Shown here piece by piece: positions 16,487 to 25,247 of a stretch of 54,788 nt of DNA (within the stretch, counting starts at the first letter, position 1; every line of letters begins with the position of its first letter). Both the position numbers and the translations under genes were made by a program. Below the pieces are notes generated by a model. The model was not told the DNA's origin, ran no database searches, and was given only the letters and a program-made list of their open reading frames with translations. This stretch comes from Bacillota bacterium. Its GTDB lineage: Bacteria > Bacillota > UBA4882 > UBA10575. The stretch lies in the NCBI GenBank assembly GCA_012839115.1, contig DUNX01000018.1:1-54788 (forward strand), in the 5' to 3' direction.

Positions 16487-16716
16487 TAAAAAAATAGGAT
16501 GGCCATAAAGCCGCGCCCGGTACGCGGAAGGGTCGCGCGCGCGGAAGGGTTTTCCGCAGGCCGAAATTATAGTGGCTTTTAAGACCGTCGGCGGTGACGG
16601 TCTTTGCAATATTTGCGCTTGTCTATGGTGGGTTCGCACCCATACGTGGGCGTACGCCCGAACTTGTTCGCGCAAATATAGAAAAAATTATCGAAAAATT
16701 GGAGGTGTTTTTTTTA
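16487..16716 (+). promoter_or_regulatory. Highly structured leader of the RNase J gene
   Basis: No gene. In order: direct repeat GCGGAAGGGT (16524-16533, 16541-16550) around GGTCGCGCGCGCGG; stem GCGGAA/TTCCGC (16541-16557); stem AAGACCGTC 16581-16589 / GACGGTCTT 16596-16604; a 10-bp perfect inverted repeat ATATTTGCGC 16609-16618 / GCGCAAATAT 16670-16679 that encloses two overlapping palindromes, CCCATACGTGGG (16639-16650) and GGGCGTACGCCC (16648-16659). GGAGGTG at 16701-16707 is the rnj ribosome site. Confidence 0.6.
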
Positions 16717-18381
16717 TTGTCCAAGGGTGACAAAGTCTCCATAGTCCCGTTGGGGGGATTGGGAGAAATAGGCAAAAACATGCTGGCCGTGGAGTACAAA
16801 AACGAGGTTCTGGTCATTGATGCCGGGCTGATGTTTCCGGAAGAGGAGATGCTCGGGATTGATCTGGTCATTCCGGATATTACCTATTTGCTGGAGAATA
16901 AAAAAAAGATAAAAGGTTTGATTTTAACCCACGGCCACGAAGATCATATCGGCGCCCTCCCCTATGTCCTGCGCCATTTGGATGTGGATATTTACGGGAC
17001 CCGTTTGACCTTGGGCTTGGCCAACGGGAAATTGAAGGAACACGGTTTGGAGCGGCATGCTCGCTTTCATGCGGTCAAGCCCGGAGATACCCGGCAGATC
17101 GGATCTTTTACTGTTGATTTTATCAACGTTAACCACAGTATTGCCGGTGTTGTCGCGCTGGCCATTCATACCCCGGTAGGGACGATTGTTCATACCTCCG
17201 ACTTTAAAATTGACCACACACCGGTTGATGGCGGACCGCTGGATTTCCGGAAATTTGCCGAACTGGGCAATGAAGGAGTCTTACTTTTGCTTTCCGACAG
17301 CACCAATGTGGAACGAACCGGGTACACCCCTTCCGAACGGGTGTTGGCACAGCAGTTTGCGGAGCTTTTTTACAAAGCGGAGGGAAGAATCATCATCGCC
17401 ACTTTCTCATCAAATATCCACCGGGTCCAGCAGGTAATAAACGCCGCAATGACCCACAACCGGAAGGTGGCTTTGGCCGGTAGAAGTTTGGTCAATGTGG
17501 TTTCGATCGCTTGTGAATTGGGGTATTTACAGATCCCCGAGGGATTGCTGATCGATCTGGATGATATTGACCGGTATCCCCCGGAACGGGTAACAATCAT
17601 TACCACCGGCAGCCAGGGGGAGCCCCTTTCCGCTTTGACCAGGATGGCCACGGGAGAACACCGGAAGATAAATATTGTTCCCGGGGATACAGTCATTATC
17701 TCCGCTTCGGCCATCCCCGGGAACGAGAAGCTGATTGCCCGGGTGATCAATCACCTGTTCAAACAGGGGGCCCATGTGATCTACGAGACGCTTACGGGGG
17801 TACATGTCTCGGGCCACGCCCGGCAGGAAGAGTTGAAATTAATGCTCAATCTGGTCCGTCCGGAGTTTTTCCTCCCGGTCCATGGCGAATACAGGCATCT
17901 GGTACAGCACGCCCGCCTGGCTCAGGAAGTTGGCGTACCCAGTGAGAAAATTTTTATTGCGGAGATTGGGGATGTCCTGGAAGTTGCCCCGGGCTACGCC
18001 GCTTTCACCGGTAGGGTTCCCGCCGGCCGGGTCTTTGTAGACGGTTTGGGCGTAGGGGATGTGGGCAATATTGTTCTCCGCGACCGGAAGCAGTTGGCCC
18101 AGGATGGAATCTTGATCGTGGTCATCACCATGGACAGGGATAACAACCAGATCCTGGCCGGGCCGGATATTGTCTCCCGGGGGTTTGTCTATGTCCGGGA
18201 GTCTGAAGAACTCCTGGCCGAAGCCAGGCAGAAAGTCCTCTCCATTCTCCTGAAGAACTTGAAGGAAGGAAGATATGACTGGACGGAAGTAAAAACGGAG
18301 ATCCGTGAAAATTTGGGGAGGTTCTTTTATGAGAAGATCAAACGGCGGCCGATGTTGTTGCCGATCATTATGGAGGTATAG
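16717..18381 (+). CDS. rnj: Ribonuclease J
   Basis: Metallo-beta-lactamase/beta-CASP 5'-3' exonuclease and endonuclease of RNA decay and rRNA maturation. 554 residues: VSIVPLGGLGEIGKNML, metal motif THGHEDHIGA (about 73-82), HSIAG, HTSDFKID, beta-CASP part with STNVERTGYTPSE and ATFSSNIHRVQQ, HVSGHA and HGEYRHL, then the C-terminal domain. TTG 16717 follows GGAGGTG by 9 nt and matches the family N-terminus; the open frame extends to 16594 through the hairpin leader but without a ribosome site. The heavily folded leader could be a target of RNase J itself; that is inference. Confidence 0.96.
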   Translation: MSKGDKVSIVPLGGLGEIGKNMLAVEYKNEVLVIDAGLMFPEEEMLGIDLVIPDITYLLENKKKIKGLILTHGHEDHIGALPYVLRHLDVDIYGTRLTLGLANGKLKEHGLERHARFHAVKPGDTRQIGSFTVDFINVNHSIAGVVALAIHTPVGTIVHTSDFKIDHTPVDGGPLDFRKFAELGNEGVLLLLSDSTNVERTGYTPSERVLAQQFAELFYKAEGRIIIATFSSNIHRVQQVINAAMTHNRKVALAGRSLVNVVSIACELGYLQIPEGLLIDLDDIDRYPPERVTIITTGSQGEPLSALTRMATGEHRKINIVPGDTVIISASAIPGNEKLIARVINHLFKQGAHVIYETLTGVHVSGHARQEELKLMLNLVRPEFFLPVHGEYRHLVQHARLAQEVGVPSEKIFIAEIGDVLEVAPGYAAFTGRVPAGRVFVDGLGVGDVGNIVLRDRKQLAQDGILIVVITMDRDNNQILAGPDIVSRGFVYVRESEELLAEARQKVLSILLKNLKEGRYDWTEVKTEIRENLGRFFYEKIKRRPMLLPIIMEV

Positions 18382-18403
18382 GTAGGGATAACCAGTACAG
18401 GGA

Positions 18404-18429
18404 GACCCGGCGGCACGCCGGGTCTTTTT
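18404..18429 (+). terminator. Intrinsic terminator after rnj
   Basis: GACCCGGCG (18404-18412), loop GCA, CGCCGGGTC (18416-18424), then TTTTT. Perfect 9-bp GC-rich stem. Confidence 0.95.
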
Positions 18430-18523
18430 CCGCAAATTTTCTGCTGTTTTTCTGCTTACGGCAGGTTTTTTTTACCTTCCCCCCGAATTTTAATATTAAG
18501 CAAGAGAAGGGCGGGAAAGCGTA

Positions 18524-19381
18524 ATGATTCAGGAGACCATCAAGTTATACGGGCTTTTTGGGGATCCGGTAGGACACAGCCTCTCCCCTTTCTTCCAGAA
18601 CGAGGCCTTTAAAACATTGGGGATTAATGCCGTCTACTTCCCCTTTACAGTGAAGGCGGAGGATCTGGCCGGCGCAGTGGCGGCCATCCGCCACTTGAAT
18701 ATGGGCGGGGTTAATCTGACGATCCCCCACAAGGAGGCGGTCATTCCTCTCTTGGACAAGGTGGAGGGGGACGCCGTGCTTAGCGGTTCGGTTAATACCA
18801 TCGTCAACCGTAACGGGGAACTGACCGGCTACAGTACGGACGGGGAGGGTTTTCTCCTTTCTTTGCAGCAGGAAGCCGGTTTTGACCCGCGGGGGAAGAC
18901 CTGTGTCCTTTTGGGAGCCGGGGGGGCAGCCCGGGCGGTTGCTTTTCGCCTGGCCCGGGAAGGGCTGGCCGCCCTTTACCTGGTGAACAGGGGTGCAGAA
19001 AGGGCGGCGGCTTTACGGGAAGACCTCCGGAAACGCCTGGATTTTCCAGCGGAATACGTTGCTTCCCGGCCGGAACTGGAAAAGGCGGCAGCCGCAGCGG
19101 ATTTGGTGATTAATGCAACACCGGTCGGCATGTATCCGGAAAGCCACCGGATGCCTGCTTTTCCTTTGGAATATTGCCGGTCCGGTTGTCTTGTTTGCGA
19201 TCTGGTTTACCGTCCTTTGGCCACGATGTGGCTGAAGAAAGCCGGTGAAATGGGCCTTTCCGTTCTGGGCGGACTGGGGATGTTAATTTACCAGGGAATG
19301 CTCTCTTGCCAATTGTGGACCGGGCGGATGCCTGAAGAGGAGCCATTACGTGCGGTTGTGATGAAAATTTTGGACCGGTAA
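18524..19381 (+). CDS. aroE: Shikimate dehydrogenase
   Basis: NADPH-dependent reduction of 3-dehydroshikimate. 285 residues with GLFGDPVGHSLSPFFQNEAF, NLTIPHKEAV (catalytic Lys), GYSTDGEGF (catalytic Asp), nucleotide loop LLGAGGAARAVAF, NATPVGMYP, DLVYRPL and QGMLSCQLWTGRMP. ATG 18524 is preceded by AAGGGCGG. First gene of the aromatic block after a strong terminator; the next gene begins 123 bp later. Confidence 0.96.
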   Translation: MIQETIKLYGLFGDPVGHSLSPFFQNEAFKTLGINAVYFPFTVKAEDLAGAVAAIRHLNMGGVNLTIPHKEAVIPLLDKVEGDAVLSGSVNTIVNRNGELTGYSTDGEGFLLSLQQEAGFDPRGKTCVLLGAGGAARAVAFRLAREGLAALYLVNRGAERAAALREDLRKRLDFPAEYVASRPELEKAAAAADLVINATPVGMYPESHRMPAFPLEYCRSGCLVCDLVYRPLATMWLKKAGEMGLSVLGGLGMLIYQGMLSCQLWTGRMPEEEPLRAVVMKILDR

Positions 19382-19504
19382 CTACGGCGGTACGGGCGAA
19401 AACCAATTTTATTGCAGGAAAAAAAAGCGAAAAATAGAAGTATATATGGTTAAGAGTTATTCATATGGGCGACTACCGGGCTTTATGCTAAGGAGGCTAA
19501 GGGT

Positions 19505-21442
19505 ATGTGCTCAGCGGAGAAGCGAAGGTGGGGCCGGGCCCGGATCCTTTTGGCGCTTCTTATGGTTTTTCTTTTTTCCTCCCCGGGTATGGGCAAGGAA
19601 CGAATATACGGTTTACCGGATTACCGGTTGACAAATTTCTATATTATTGACGTAAATATTGCCGATGCCCTGGAAGGGTTAGCCGGGATCGCGCGCATGC
19701 GCGGTGGGAATCTTTTTGCCCTTGTCGACCGGAGGGTGGTGCGGGCGGTACCGGTAAAAATTAAGCTCCGGGAAGGGATTGGCCTGACCGAAGCCATGGC
19801 GGAATTAGCCCGGGTTTATGGGTATTCCTGTTATTGGGACCCGTCCGCCGGGGTGGTGGTCATCGGTAATGAGCAGTCGTTCCGGGATTACAAAGCCATG
19901 GAGACCCGTTCCTACGATCCGGGACGGTGCACTCCGGAGGAGTTTATTACAGCGCTTTCAGCGGTGATTCCCAGGGAACGGTTGGAAGTTGAGTTGGCCG
20001 GCGGTTTGTTGCAGGTAACAACGGGCAGTTTGGAACACCGGATCATCGGGGAGAAGGTTTCCGCTCTGAGGAGCGCGGAAGAAGAAGGCTATACTTTTGA
20101 AATTAAGGTAAAAGCGTTGACCGTAGACGATGGCGGGCTCCGGGGGATCTTGCCCCGGCTGCCGGCGGCGTCCGGCCCTTATTTTGCCCGGCTAAGCCGG
20201 GAAGAGCAGGCAGAAGCCAGCCTGTTAACAGATGGGGAATTTCCGGAGGAAACCTTCAGCCTGCATACGTTTTTATACAGGAACAACCACCAGTTTATTG
20301 GGGAGCTTTTGCCGGTGGTTGCGGCGGCAGACGAGGGGGGAGCGGCCCCTGTTAATTACCGGAAGATCGGGGTTACCCTGGATTTAACCTTGCTCGGAAA
20401 AGCGGAGAACGGCGTCACCCTGGCTTTGCAAGCCGAAATCAACAGAATTGCAGGCTGGCGGGAAACCGAAAGCGGCGCCCCTGCCGCGGTGATTGAGACG
20501 AAGGAGACTGGTGCGGTTCTTTCCCTACGGGCTGAAGAGGGTTGCGTTCTTTCCGGGCTGGCTTTGGCCGCCGGTAGCCAGGGGACGGGGCAGACCGCTG
20601 GTTATATACGTACCGGTTCGCCCAGGGAAGAATTGTTGTTTGGCAGTGGACGCAGGCCCGGTGAAAAACGGGATTTGGCGATTTTTATAAATTCTTTTTC
20701 CGGCAGCACAGATTATTGGCGTGGAGCAGGAGGAGAGCCAGCGCCTGTTTTGCCGGTTGCCGAAACACCGGCAGCGGCGGTGGGAGAGAAGGAAGAAAAA
20801 ACGCTTAAGGAATCGGAAAGCACAGCGGCGGTGGAAAGTACGACAGTGCTGGAGAGTACGGCATTGTGGGAGGCGGAAGTGGTCGAACTGGGGTCTTTGG
20901 GTCAGGGTCAGACCGGCGGGCCAGCCCCGGAACCGGACGAACCTGGAGCGCCTGCCACCCTTGGTGGCGGGCAAGGCGAGGCAGCCGGGGAACCCAAAGA
21001 AACCATAGTCGAACAGGAAGAAAGACCGTTAGTTGCGGCAGTTGAAAAAAGACCGGCAGGTGAAGAAAGGCAAGCCGGGCCGGAGGCTTTTTTACCCGGC
21101 ACGGCCGAGGTGGGATTGGTAATAACATATAAAACCAAAGAAGAAGAGGATCTACCGGCGATCGCCACCAAATACGGGATCCCGGTGGAGGCCCTTTCCC
21201 GCACAAACAATCTCTCTCCTGATACGCCCTTGCCGGCCGGGGTCGATCTGGTTATTCCCGTTCCCGTGGAGCATCTCTATGTCTTGCAACCGGGGGAGAC
21301 TTTATGGCGATTGGCAAGAAGATATGAGGTCCCGCCCGAACTGCTGATGGAGATAAACCAGATCAGTGATGTGACCCAGCTTATGATCGGGCAAATAATT
21401 ATCTTGCCGAAACCGGTGGATCAGGCGGTCAAGGAGAACTAA
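19505..21442 (+). CDS. Secretin-like protein with C-terminal LysM domains
   Basis: 645 residues, exported. Signal peptide about 12-30 (ILLALLMVFLFSSPGMG). Residues 44-122 look like a secretin/TonB short N-terminal (STN-like) domain (FYIIDVNIADALEGLAGIA ... VKIKLREGIGLTEAMAEL). Residues about 205-410 resemble the beta-rich secretin core: NYRKIGVTLDLTLLGKAENG, ETKETGAVLSLRAEEGCVL, SGLALAAG, FGSGRRPGEKRDLAIFI. A Pro/Glu/Ala-rich linker (about 425-545) leads to two LysM modules (VITYKTKEEEDLPAIATKYG; VLQPGETLWRLARRYEVPP). LysM at the C-terminus is unusual for secretins. It sits beside aroC/K/B as pilQ often does, but no pilM-P genes are present. ATG 19505 follows AAGGAGG. Confidence 0.75.
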   Translation: MCSAEKRRWGRARILLALLMVFLFSSPGMGKERIYGLPDYRLTNFYIIDVNIADALEGLAGIARMRGGNLFALVDRRVVRAVPVKIKLREGIGLTEAMAELARVYGYSCYWDPSAGVVVIGNEQSFRDYKAMETRSYDPGRCTPEEFITALSAVIPRERLEVELAGGLLQVTTGSLEHRIIGEKVSALRSAEEEGYTFEIKVKALTVDDGGLRGILPRLPAASGPYFARLSREEQAEASLLTDGEFPEETFSLHTFLYRNNHQFIGELLPVVAAADEGGAAPVNYRKIGVTLDLTLLGKAENGVTLALQAEINRIAGWRETESGAPAAVIETKETGAVLSLRAEEGCVLSGLALAAGSQGTGQTAGYIRTGSPREELLFGSGRRPGEKRDLAIFINSFSGSTDYWRGAGGEPAPVLPVAETPAAAVGEKEEKTLKESESTAAVESTTVLESTALWEAEVVELGSLGQGQTGGPAPEPDEPGAPATLGGGQGEAAGEPKETIVEQEERPLVAAVEKRPAGEERQAGPEAFLPGTAEVGLVITYKTKEEEDLPAIATKYGIPVEALSRTNNLSPDTPLPAGVDLVIPVPVEHLYVLQPGETLWRLARRYEVPPELLMEINQISDVTQLMIGQIIILPKPVDQAVKEN

Positions 21443-21463
21443 AACAGAGAGGGGGCAGGACTG

Positions 21464-21742
21464 ATGACCATGAAAAATTATATGGAAGATGTGGTCAAGG
21501 AGATCCTGCAGGATCTGGTGAAAGTGCAGCCCATCCACTGCCAATGCGAGCGTTGCCGGAACGATATAATCGCCTTAGCCCTCAGTAGCTTGAGGGGAAA
21601 ATACGCCACGACCCCGCAGGGAGAAATTCTTGCCCGTGTGGAACAGTCGGACCGGCAAGTGAGAACCGATGCTTTACTCGCGGTAATGCAGGCGATAGAT
21701 ATTGTCAGGGAGAAGCCCAGGCATCGGGGGCCGGAAAAATAA
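21464..21742 (+). CDS. comFB: ComFB-like late competence protein
   Basis: 92 residues. KNYMEDVVKEILQDL, CQCERCRNDIIALAL and LRGKYATTPQGEI match the small ComFB family, whose Cys cluster (here CQCERC) is characteristic. Some members bind cyclic nucleotides and affect pili or competence; function here is unknown. It lies 21 bp after the secretin-like gene and before aroC, the same neighbourhood seen in type IV pilus regions of other Bacillota. Starts ATG 21464 or ATG 21470 are both possible. Confidence 0.85.
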   Translation: MTMKNYMEDVVKEILQDLVKVQPIHCQCERCRNDIIALALSSLRGKYATTPQGEILARVEQSDRQVRTDALLAVMQAIDIVREKPRHRGPEK

Positions 21743-21788
21743 CCGGGTTTTCTCCTTACTTTCTTACCGGGAAAGGGGCGATTACAAG

Positions 21789-23057
21789 TTGCGGTTTCTT
21801 ACGGCCGGGGAGTCGCACGGGCGTGCGCTGGCGGTGGTGATCGAAGGCTTTCCCGCCTTGGTCGCCATCGGTAAAGAAGAGATTGACCGGGAGCTTTCCC
21901 GCAGGCAACAAGGGTACGGGCGGGGAGGGCGGATGAAGATTGAAAAAGACAGGGTGGAGATCATTTCCGGGCTGCGTCATGGTAAGACCTTAGGCAGCCC
22001 GATCGCGTTTCTAATCCCCAACCGGGACTGGCAGAATTGGGCGGTGGTGATGGATCCCTTTCTTCCCGGAGAAGACACTGAAGTTGAGCTGCGAACTTGC
22101 GCGCACGAAGCAGAACAGCATTTGCCCAAAGTTCCGTGGGCACACGAGGAAGAACAGAGGCTCCGCCGGGTCCCGGCGGAAGTGACCGCTCCCCGTCCCG
22201 GCCATGCCGATCTGGCGGGTGGACTCAAATACGGCTTTACCGACCTGCGCAATGTGCTGGAACGGGCTAGTGCGCGGGAGACCGCAGCACGGGTCGGGGC
22301 AGGAGCTTTTGCCCGGATTTTGCTGGCGCAATTTGGGGTTGTTATCGGCAGCCACGTCTTGCGGATCGGGACGGTATCTTCCGGAGAAGACCACAACCGG
22401 GCCCTGGACGAAAAAGAACAGGAAGAGGTGGAAAAATCCCCCGTGCGCTGCCTGGATCCCCGGGCGGCTGCGGCGATGACGGACTTAATCGATAAAGCCC
22501 GCGAGGAAGGAGAATCCCTGGGCGGGATTTTTTTAGTTTATGCCAAAGGGCTCCCTCCCGGCCTGGGTTCCCATGTCCACTGGGACCGCCGGTTGGATGG
22601 GCGTTTGGCCCAGGCGGTAATGAGTATTCCCGGGGTGAAGGGGGTGGACTTCGGCCTGGGCTTTGCCACCGCTTCGTTGGCAGGGTCAAAGGTTCATGAC
22701 CCCATCGCTTACCAGGCGGGAAGGGGCTTTTACCGCCCGACCAACAACGCCGGCGGGCTCGAAGGGGGTATAAGCAACGGGGAACCATTGCTGATCAGGG
22801 CGGCCATGAAACCCATCCCCACCCTGTACCAGGGATTGCCCTCAGTGGACCTGAAAACCCGGGAACCGGTGCGGGCGGCGGTGGAAAGGTCGGATCTCAC
22901 CGCGGTTCCCGCGGCGGGAGTGGTGGCAGAGGCTATGGTTGCCTGGGTGTTGGCTGAGGCCTTTTTGGAGAAATTCAGCGGCGATTCCCTGCCGGAGATA
23001 AAAAAAGCCTGGGCCGCTTATTTGGAGGAGATCCCATGGCAACCCCAAAAAGGATGA
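21789..23057 (+). CDS. aroC: Chorismate synthase
   Basis: FMN-dependent conversion of EPSP to chorismate. 422 residues from TTG 21789 (AAAGGGG about 10 nt upstream), longer than the usual 360-390. Motifs: RFLTAGESHGRAL, RRQQGYGRGGRM, APRPGHADLAGGLKYG, RNVLERASARETAARV, GSHVHWDRRLDGRLAQ, DFGLGFA, NNAGGLEGGISNG. The extra length lies at residues about 105-130, where an imperfect 39-bp tandem duplication encodes AHEAEQHLPKVPW then AHEEEQRLRRVPA. The open frame begins earlier, inside comFB, without a ribosome site. Its end overlaps aroK by 22 bp. Confidence 0.95.
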   Translation: MRFLTAGESHGRALAVVIEGFPALVAIGKEEIDRELSRRQQGYGRGGRMKIEKDRVEIISGLRHGKTLGSPIAFLIPNRDWQNWAVVMDPFLPGEDTEVELRTCAHEAEQHLPKVPWAHEEEQRLRRVPAEVTAPRPGHADLAGGLKYGFTDLRNVLERASARETAARVGAGAFARILLAQFGVVIGSHVLRIGTVSSGEDHNRALDEKEQEEVEKSPVRCLDPRAAAAMTDLIDKAREEGESLGGIFLVYAKGLPPGLGSHVHWDRRLDGRLAQAVMSIPGVKGVDFGLGFATASLAGSKVHDPIAYQAGRGFYRPTNNAGGLEGGISNGEPLLIRAAMKPIPTLYQGLPSVDLKTREPVRAAVERSDLTAVPAAGVVAEAMVAWVLAEAFLEKFSGDSLPEIKKAWAAYLEEIPWQPQKG

Positions 23058-23560
23058 GAGAGAACATAATCTTGGTCGGGCCAATGGGCAGCGGTAAGTC
23101 AACAGTGGCGCAGATTATCGGGAAGAAACTCGGCTGGCGCACTTGTGACCTCGACCTTTTGATTACGGAGAAAGCAGGGATGACGATCCCGGAGATCTTT
23201 GCCGAAAAAGGCGAGGCGTACTTCCGCCGTTTGGAGAGGGAACTGCTGGCCACGGTTTTACAGGGGGAGAGGCAGGTGGTTGCCACCGGCGGCGGCGCAG
23301 TCCTTGACGAAGAAAACCGCCGGATAATGAAGGAAAACGGCGCCGTGGTCTACCTCCGGGCAGAAATAAAGGAACTCTGCCGGCGCCTGGGGACAGGGAA
23401 AGGCCGGCCCTTACTTGCCGGGGGTGAACCGGAGGAGATCCTTGCCCGGCTAGCCCGGGAAAGAGAGGCTTTTTACCAGGAAGCCCAGGTAACTGTGGAC
23501 ACCCAGGGGCTGACGCCGGAAGCTGTTGCCGGGCAGGTTATTGCCGCGGTTCTTAAATGA
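23036..23560 (+). CDS. aroK: Shikimate kinase
   Basis: ATP-dependent 3-phosphorylation of shikimate. 174 residues: P-loop GPMGSGKS (15-22), DLDLLIT (shikimate Asp), PEIFAEKGEAYFRRLE, VVATGGGAV, LGTGKGRPLL lid. ATG 23036 follows GGAGGAG within the end of aroC, implying translational coupling. Confidence 0.95.
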   Translation: MATPKRMRENIILVGPMGSGKSTVAQIIGKKLGWRTCDLDLLITEKAGMTIPEIFAEKGEAYFRRLERELLATVLQGERQVVATGGGAVLDEENRRIMKENGAVVYLRAEIKELCRRLGTGKGRPLLAGGEPEEILARLAREREAFYQEAQVTVDTQGLTPEAVAGQVIAAVLK

Positions 23561-23644
23561 CGCCTATAGGCACAGGTTTGGCTGGTCATGGATCAGAGGA
23601 GATCTCTGTAATAGAGGCGGAGGAAAGGGTTTGAGGTTGGTAGC

Positions 23645-23667
23645 GAAGTAAGGAGGAAGTAAGGAGG
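23645..23667 (+). repeat. Duplicated ribosome site before aroB
   Basis: GAAGTAAGGAG occurs twice in tandem (23645-23655, 23656-23666), giving two consecutive AAGGAGG sites. The second is 9 nt before TTG 23677. The preceding spacer also holds the palindromic CAGAGGAGATCTCTG near 23595. Confidence 0.85.
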
Positions 23668-23676
23668 TAGTACGGT

Positions 23677-24777
23677 TTGGTTTTGGAGAAAAGGCTCCGG
23701 GTGGAACTAGGGGAGAGAAGTTACGAGATCGTAGCCGGTGCGGGACTTCTGGGGCAAGCCGGGAGGCTTCTTCAGGAGAGGGGGTTGGCCGGAAAAGCGC
23801 TGGTGGTGACGAATACTACTGTGGCCCAATTTTACCTGGAATCACTGGCGGCGAGTATAAGAAAGGCCGGTTTTGAAACGGTAACACTGATCCTCCCCGA
23901 TGGTGAAGAATACAAGACCCTTGCCCAGGTGGAAAAGGTCTATGACACCGCTGTCAAAGAGCGTCTCGAAAGGAGTTCGGTCATAGTCGCCCTGGGCGGA
24001 GGGGTAATTGGCGATCTGACCGGGTTTGCCGCCGCCTCCTATCTCCGGGGGGTACATTTTGTACAGGTACCTACAACCCTGTTGGCACAGGTCGACAGTG
24101 CGGTCGGGGGGAAGGTCGGGGTCAATCACAGGGAAGGGAAAAACCTGATCGGCGCCTTTTACCAGCCGGCGCTGGTGATCACGGATTTACTGACTTTAAA
24201 GACTTTGGCGGAGAGAGAATTCCGCGCCGGGCTGGCGGAAGTAATCAAGCATGCCCTGATCATGGATACCGGTCTTTATCATCTCTTATCCAACCGCATC
24301 CGGGAGGTCCAAAACCGGGAACCGGGTATTCTCGAGGAGGTGGTTCTCCAGGCCTGCACGGTTAAACTCCGGGTTGTGGAGGAGGATGAACAGGAGCAGG
24401 GGCTGCGGGCGATTTTAAACTATGGCCACACCATCGGTCATGCCCTGGAGGCGGAGAGCGGTTACGGCGTTTTCCGGCACGGAGAGGCGGTGGCCATCGG
24501 GATGGCCGGGGCCGCCTTGATCAGTGAGACTTCGGGTTTTTGCCCCGCCGGAACCCACGGGAAAACGGTGGCGATTTTACAAAGGTACGGCCTACCGGTG
24601 GCGATCCCCCGGGAGTATACAGCCCAAGCCCTTTACCGCCGGATGTTGTTGGATAAGAAAGTCCGGCAGAAAAGGGTCCGTTTTGTTTTACCGCGGAGAA
24701 TCGGGGAGGTCCTGATCACGGAAGATGTACCGGAAACGGTGGTCATCGATACGCTCCGGCGTTTAGGCGCCGGTTGA
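23677..24777 (+). CDS. aroB: 3-dehydroquinate synthase
   Basis: NAD- and divalent-metal-dependent cyclisation of DAHP to dehydroquinate. 366 residues: [39 protein letters not shown], metal Glu in AEVIKHALI, metal His in [12 protein letters not shown] and [13 protein letters not shown] 23677 is set by the duplicated ribosome site; TTG 23683 is an alternative. It ends 11 bp before the aroQ start. Confidence 0.96.
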   Translation: MVLEKRLRVELGERSYEIVAGAGLLGQAGRLLQERGLAGKALVVTNTTVAQFYLESLAASIRKAGFETVTLILPDGEEYKTLAQVEKVYDTAVKERLERSSVIVALGGGVIGDLTGFAAASYLRGVHFVQVPTTLLAQVDSAVGGKVGVNHREGKNLIGAFYQPALVITDLLTLKTLAEREFRAGLAEVIKHALIMDTGLYHLLSNRIREVQNREPGILEEVVLQACTVKLRVVEEDEQEQGLRAILNYGHTIGHALEAESGYGVFRHGEAVAIGMAGAALISETSGFCPAGTHGKTVAILQRYGLPVAIPREYTAQALYRRMLLDKKVRQKRVRFVLPRRIGEVLITEDVPETVVIDTLRRLGAG

Positions 24778-24788
24778 GGAGGAGAAAA

Positions 24789-25235
24789 ATGAGGATTCTG
24801 GTCTTGCATGGTCCTAATCTGAACCTTTTGGGCCGGAGGGAGCCGGAGGTTTACGGCAGGAAAACATTGGCCGGGATCAACCGGGAACTTGCAGGAGTGG
24901 CGGAAGAACTTGGGGTGGAGTTGCGGATTATCCAGTCCAACCACGAAGGGGAACTGGTGGACGAGATCCAAAAGGCCGGCCAGGACTGCGCAGGCATCTT
25001 GATCAATCCTGCCGCTTATACCCATACAAGTGTGGCGTTGCGGGACGCCTTGGCCGCGGTGGCCCTGCCCGCGGTGGAGGTCCATTTGAGCAATGTCTAT
25101 GCCCGGGAGGAGTTCCGCCGGGAATCACTGGTGGCGCCGGTGGTTTTAGGCCGGGTCTGCGGCTTTGGGGCCGACGGTTATCTCTGGGGACTCCGGGCGC
25201 TGGTGAAGAAGATCCGGGAAGACGGGAACGGCTGA
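24789..25235 (+). CDS. aroQ: Type II 3-dehydroquinate dehydratase
   Basis: Trans-elimination of water from 3-dehydroquinate. 148 residues: [18 protein letters not shown] with the catalytic Tyr, [49 protein letters not shown] 24789 follows GAGGAGGAG; in-frame upstream codons overlap aroB. In Bacillus this gene is followed by pepQ and efp; here a 15-kb block intervenes. Confidence 0.96.
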   Translation: MRILVLHGPNLNLLGRREPEVYGRKTLAGINRELAGVAEELGVELRIIQSNHEGELVDEIQKAGQDCAGILINPAAYTHTSVALRDALAAVALPAVEVHLSNVYAREEFRRESLVAPVVLGRVCGFGADGYLWGLRALVKKIREDGNG

Positions 25236-25247
25236 GGGGGTGAGCGG

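Noticed and set aside
16594-16716. Upstream extension of the RNase J frame
   Set aside because: It translates the palindromic leader; GGAGGTG plus TTG 16717 gives the conserved N-terminus.
21702-21788. Longer aroC starting inside comFB
   Set aside because: No ribosome site and a non-family N-terminus; TTG 21789 gives RFLTAGESHG at once.
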